Shown in pieces: positions 61,356 to 64,000 of a stretch of 64,000 nt of DNA. Both the position numbers and the translations under genes were made by a program. The notes below the pieces were generated by a model. It did no database searches. It saw only the letters and a program-made list of their open reading frames with translations, and had not been told where the DNA came from. Position 1 is the stretch's first letter, and each line of letters opens with the position of its first letter. The stretch is from Lagopus muta (Eukaryota > Chordata > Aves > Galliformes > Phasianidae): positions 49,240,972 through 49,304,971 of the forward strand of contig NC_064437.1 in assembly GCF_023343835.1 (NCBI RefSeq), read 5' to 3'.

Positions 61356-61665
61356 TCATAGCATCGTAGAATCATTAAGGTTGGAAAAGAGCGCTGAGAT
61401 CATCTATTCCAACCATCTACCTGCACTCACCATGCCCGCTCAGTAACCATGTAACCATGAGTAAACATGTCACTCAGTGCCATATCTATACATTTCTTGG
61501 AAACCTCTGGAGACAGTGACTCCACACCTCCCTGGGCAGCCTATGCCAGTGCACTGTCACTCTTTCTAAGAAGAAATCTTTAACACCCAACCTGAACCTC
61601 TCTTGTCACTACTTAAGATCACTGCGTCTTGTCCTGACAGTGGTTACCTGGGAAAAGAGTCTGTC
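61356..61665 (-). mobile_element. CR1 LINE 3' fragment
   Basis: TCATAGCATCGTAGAATC, then 'attaaggttggaaaagagcg', 'gatcatctattccaacc', 'caccatgcccgctcagtaacc', 'cactcagtgccatatc', 'gacagtgactccacacctcc', 'ctgggcagcctatgccagtg', 'ctttctaagaagaaatcttt', 'acacccaacctgaacctc' and 'cttgtcctgacagtggttacctgggaa'. The complete reverse-complement CR1 3' sequence is readable, with a small local duplication (GTAACCATG twice near 61443-61458). Same subfamily as the copies at 20462 and 28531. Confidence 0.93.
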
Positions 61666-63931
61666 CTTCACCTCAGACTTTGTGCATCACAGCCCCTTGA
61701 GGATATGCTTAGGCTGGGAGATGTGGCCCCTCACTGGCAAATAGTGGGACAGGAGGTGCAGCCTCTGCGACTGTGGGAGCAGCACTGCACACAGATGTCT
61801 GCAAAGGGAATACTCATATGACTCAATCCAGAATATAAATACCCTTGTGGCATCTCAGAGACAACTTTCCCTGAGACCCATATACTGGAAGGCATACAGC
61901 CAAAAGCCAAACTGCCCAAAAGCTCCAGCAGAAGAATAATTGTCTTGGAGTGCTGGAATTCTAATCAGTTTTTTTTATCTCAAAGGTGACAAATTCTCCA
62001 TAATTATGGAAAATGGATGGAAAAGCAGGAAGGCGTACCTGAGATCAAAAGACAAACAATATATGAAGATGTATGTGGAATGGAATAGAAAATAAAAAGT
62101 ATAAAATCAGCGGTACTCTCTTTCATGGATACCTTGATGGAGGCAGATGGGAGACAATGACAGTTTTTCATACTGAGTATTTTTCCCATTCTCAAATGCA
62201 TGAACAGTTTTAGTGAACAGCTTTTATCCCAAAAGGATTGTCAACAAAAAGCCTTCCCTTAGGTTCCTAAAAACTATTTTTTGGTCATCTGGAAATGTTT
62301 TATTTTGATCACAAACATTAATATAATGTATTCATTATCTGAAATAAGCATAATTTTGAACCTACGAAACTGGACGAGTTCATTCTTAAACGATAAAATG
62401 TAGCTCTTTGATTATTTTTTCAGTTGTTCTAAATTAAAAAATGGAATGTGTCTTTCAACATAAGTTGTTGCAATTTCAATCAGATTTACCATTCTGTTGA
62501 AAACCCTGCAAATTTCCAGCCAGTTCTAATGTGCATTCCTGCTTACTTGTCTCAAAAAGCACCTTCCAAACCCAGAGCTTTGAGAATTGTAATGATAATA
62601 ATGAAGAAACTAGAAGAGAAATCATATTGATAACAGACATTCTTGACCAGGAACTCTCAGTAGTTAAGAGAGATGGTTAAAGATGAATCTTCTTGCTTAA
62701 AGGGAAAAGTTGGTGCTATTGCTGGTGACAAAAGCTGCAAGGCAAACGAACATCACTGGTCTGCTTCGGCCTGGTGGGGGGGGTTGGAGGGGGAAGGGGC
62801 AACACTTCCTTTGATACACAGCACTAGACAACAGGTGCTAACTACATACTGCACTTCCATGGCACTTCTGTAGATGGTCCAGTTACTGGTTTTCTCACCA
62901 GTATAACATTTTAAAATCTCCTTTCACTTTGTGGCAGAAAAAAAGTTCTGAATGTTTTCTTCTGTGAGATGTGAATTCAGAAAAATAAAATTCCTTTAAG
63001 GGAAAAAAAAAAAAGAAATGTTCTCCTACGTATTTATTCTTATGTTACTTTTATTATTTTTACAACATTTCTTGAGAAGTAGCCATTCTGATCTTCACTG
63101 GGAAACATTTAAAAGTATTTTAAACAATAGCTGCTCATCCAGTTTATGAATACTTTTTTGTTCCAAATGCTAAGATACACTAACACTAGTAGAAGACATA
63201 ATCCAGAAAAAACAGGATGTTTCAATCATTGCTGAGAAACAGCTGTGCTCATTTGTTCAAGAGTAAAATATAATAATACATGATAAAAATAATAAAATTT
63301 CCAAGGCTGTTACAGGTATTATAACATAACTGTCATATCCTATGCTGTCTGTTATGTCATGTATTATCTCACTTGATGAGGAGACTATGCTTTTGTTCAC
63401 TTTCCCCTTTGCTTCATGTCCATGCAGACAACCCTCTTTTTCATCCCAGGCCATATTAACTGCCGCAGCACATCTGCAATATGACATACCAGTCAGAAGA
63501 TCGAATGACACAGGAATGTCAGCAAATAGCTCAAAAACAGAGAAGAGTATTGATTTTTTTTTTTTCTTTCTGTGCAAAAAGAAGTGTTGGAAATGTTGGT
63601 GATAAAAGTCACCCTCACTATTGATTATTTAGAAAGAAAAAGATTGACTCAAAATGACATCTTGCGAAGGAAAGATCACTTCAGCAGAAAGGTCCCGAGC
63701 AGCTCGAGGCAGTGCTGATTAAGAGCGAGGCGTGTTGTAAGACTCATCTACACATCAAAGCCAAGAGTGACTTCATGGAAGTAATGGACCAGAGGCATTC
63801 TTTTGAGAAGATAAATGCAGTGCAAGTCACTGAACTAAGACTCAGAAGCAGACCGTGGCTTTTGTTTAGGAATGGCCACAAGCACTAGAACAACTAATAG
63901 ATGTTTAGGCAGTCTGGTTAATTGCAGCATA
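61666..63931. other. No gene recognised; short homopolymers
   Basis: Poly-A at 63002-63014 and poly-T at about 63554-63565, plus a G-rich patch at about 62775-62800. Frames of up to 106 codons (63257-63577 minus) are not recognised. Otherwise unique. Confidence 0.5.
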
Positions 63932-64000
63932 TCACTGAATCACAGAATTGTACAGAGTGGAAGGGACCTCCAGAGGTCGAGTCCAACCCCAACTTGTACA
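63932..64000 (-). mobile_element. CR1 3' end, cut by window edge
   Basis: TCACTGAATCACAGAATTG is followed by 'agtggaagggacctcc', 'agaggtcgagtccaaccc' and 'caacttg', the reverse-complement start of a CR1 3' end of the 'aagggacctctggaggtc' type. The element continues beyond the right edge. Confidence 0.9.

Noticed and set aside
1..64000. CRISPR arrays, tRNA or rRNA genes, CpG islands
   Set aside because: I scanned by eye for regularly spaced repeats, tRNA A/B-box pairs and CpG-dense stretches and found none that I could support. A tRNAscan or CpG computation was not possible here.

Overview
The window looks like a piece of a bird nuclear chromosome, most likely from a galliform (chicken, turkey or quail group) or a close relative. 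The main reason is a set of about a dozen CR1 LINE copies. Nearly all are cut off at the 5' end and finish in the CR1 tail (TTCTATGATTCTATGA read forward, TCATAGAATCATAGAA read backward). Several also carry the recognisable CR1 C-terminal coding block. The DNA is moderately AT-rich, CpG-poor and dense in stop codons. It shows no bacterial-style operons, no CRISPR array, no rRNA and no tRNA that I could recognise.

I found no intact protein-coding gene and no exon I would defend as active. The window reads as intergenic or deep intronic DNA. The longest open frame (189 codons, minus strand, 26007-26576) matches nothing I know. The second most gene-like signal is at 30530-30945: an ATG with a strong leader peptide, then an early cysteine, then an immunoglobulin V-type D-S-G-x-Y-Y-C motif at close to canonical spacing. 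It is interrupted by stops and a frame change, so I call it a candidate IgV-domain pseudogene.

Layout. 1-8.7 kb: a short CR1, a candidate conserved non-coding block (2.84-3.2 kb), an unusually long CR1 (3.87 to about 5.83 kb, minus) that still shows degraded reverse transcriptase, a CR1 stub at 6.6 kb and an ancient CR1/L2-like 3' relic at 8.6 kb. 8.7-20 kb: nearly empty single-copy DNA with one perfect hairpin (15.08 kb) and homopolymers. 20-29 kb: CR1 stubs, an LTR-like fragment (22.3 kb), two MIR-like SINE relics (25.3 and 25.8 kb) and a sense-strand CR1 (24.8 kb). 30.5-31 kb: the IgV-like relic. 32-45 kb: a CR1 of a different subfamily (35.4 kb), a poly-C/poly-A junction (39.5 kb), a plus-strand CR1 (39.6 kb), microsatellites and a second copy of the LTR-like fragment (44.7 kb). 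45-57 kb: mostly unique AT-rich DNA with a CR1 relic (51.0 kb) and two conserved-looking blocks (46.8 and 55.1 kb, the second with a perfect 11-2-11 hairpin). 57-64 kb: a MIR-like relic with an internal 19-bp triplication (58.0 kb) and two CR1 tails (61.4 kb and the right edge).

No genes work together here as a system. The more informative content is the layering of repeats of different ages and a few candidate regulatory or relic sequences. Repeat family names are from my memory of consensus sequences, not from a search, and repeat boundaries are approximate to about 10-30 bases.
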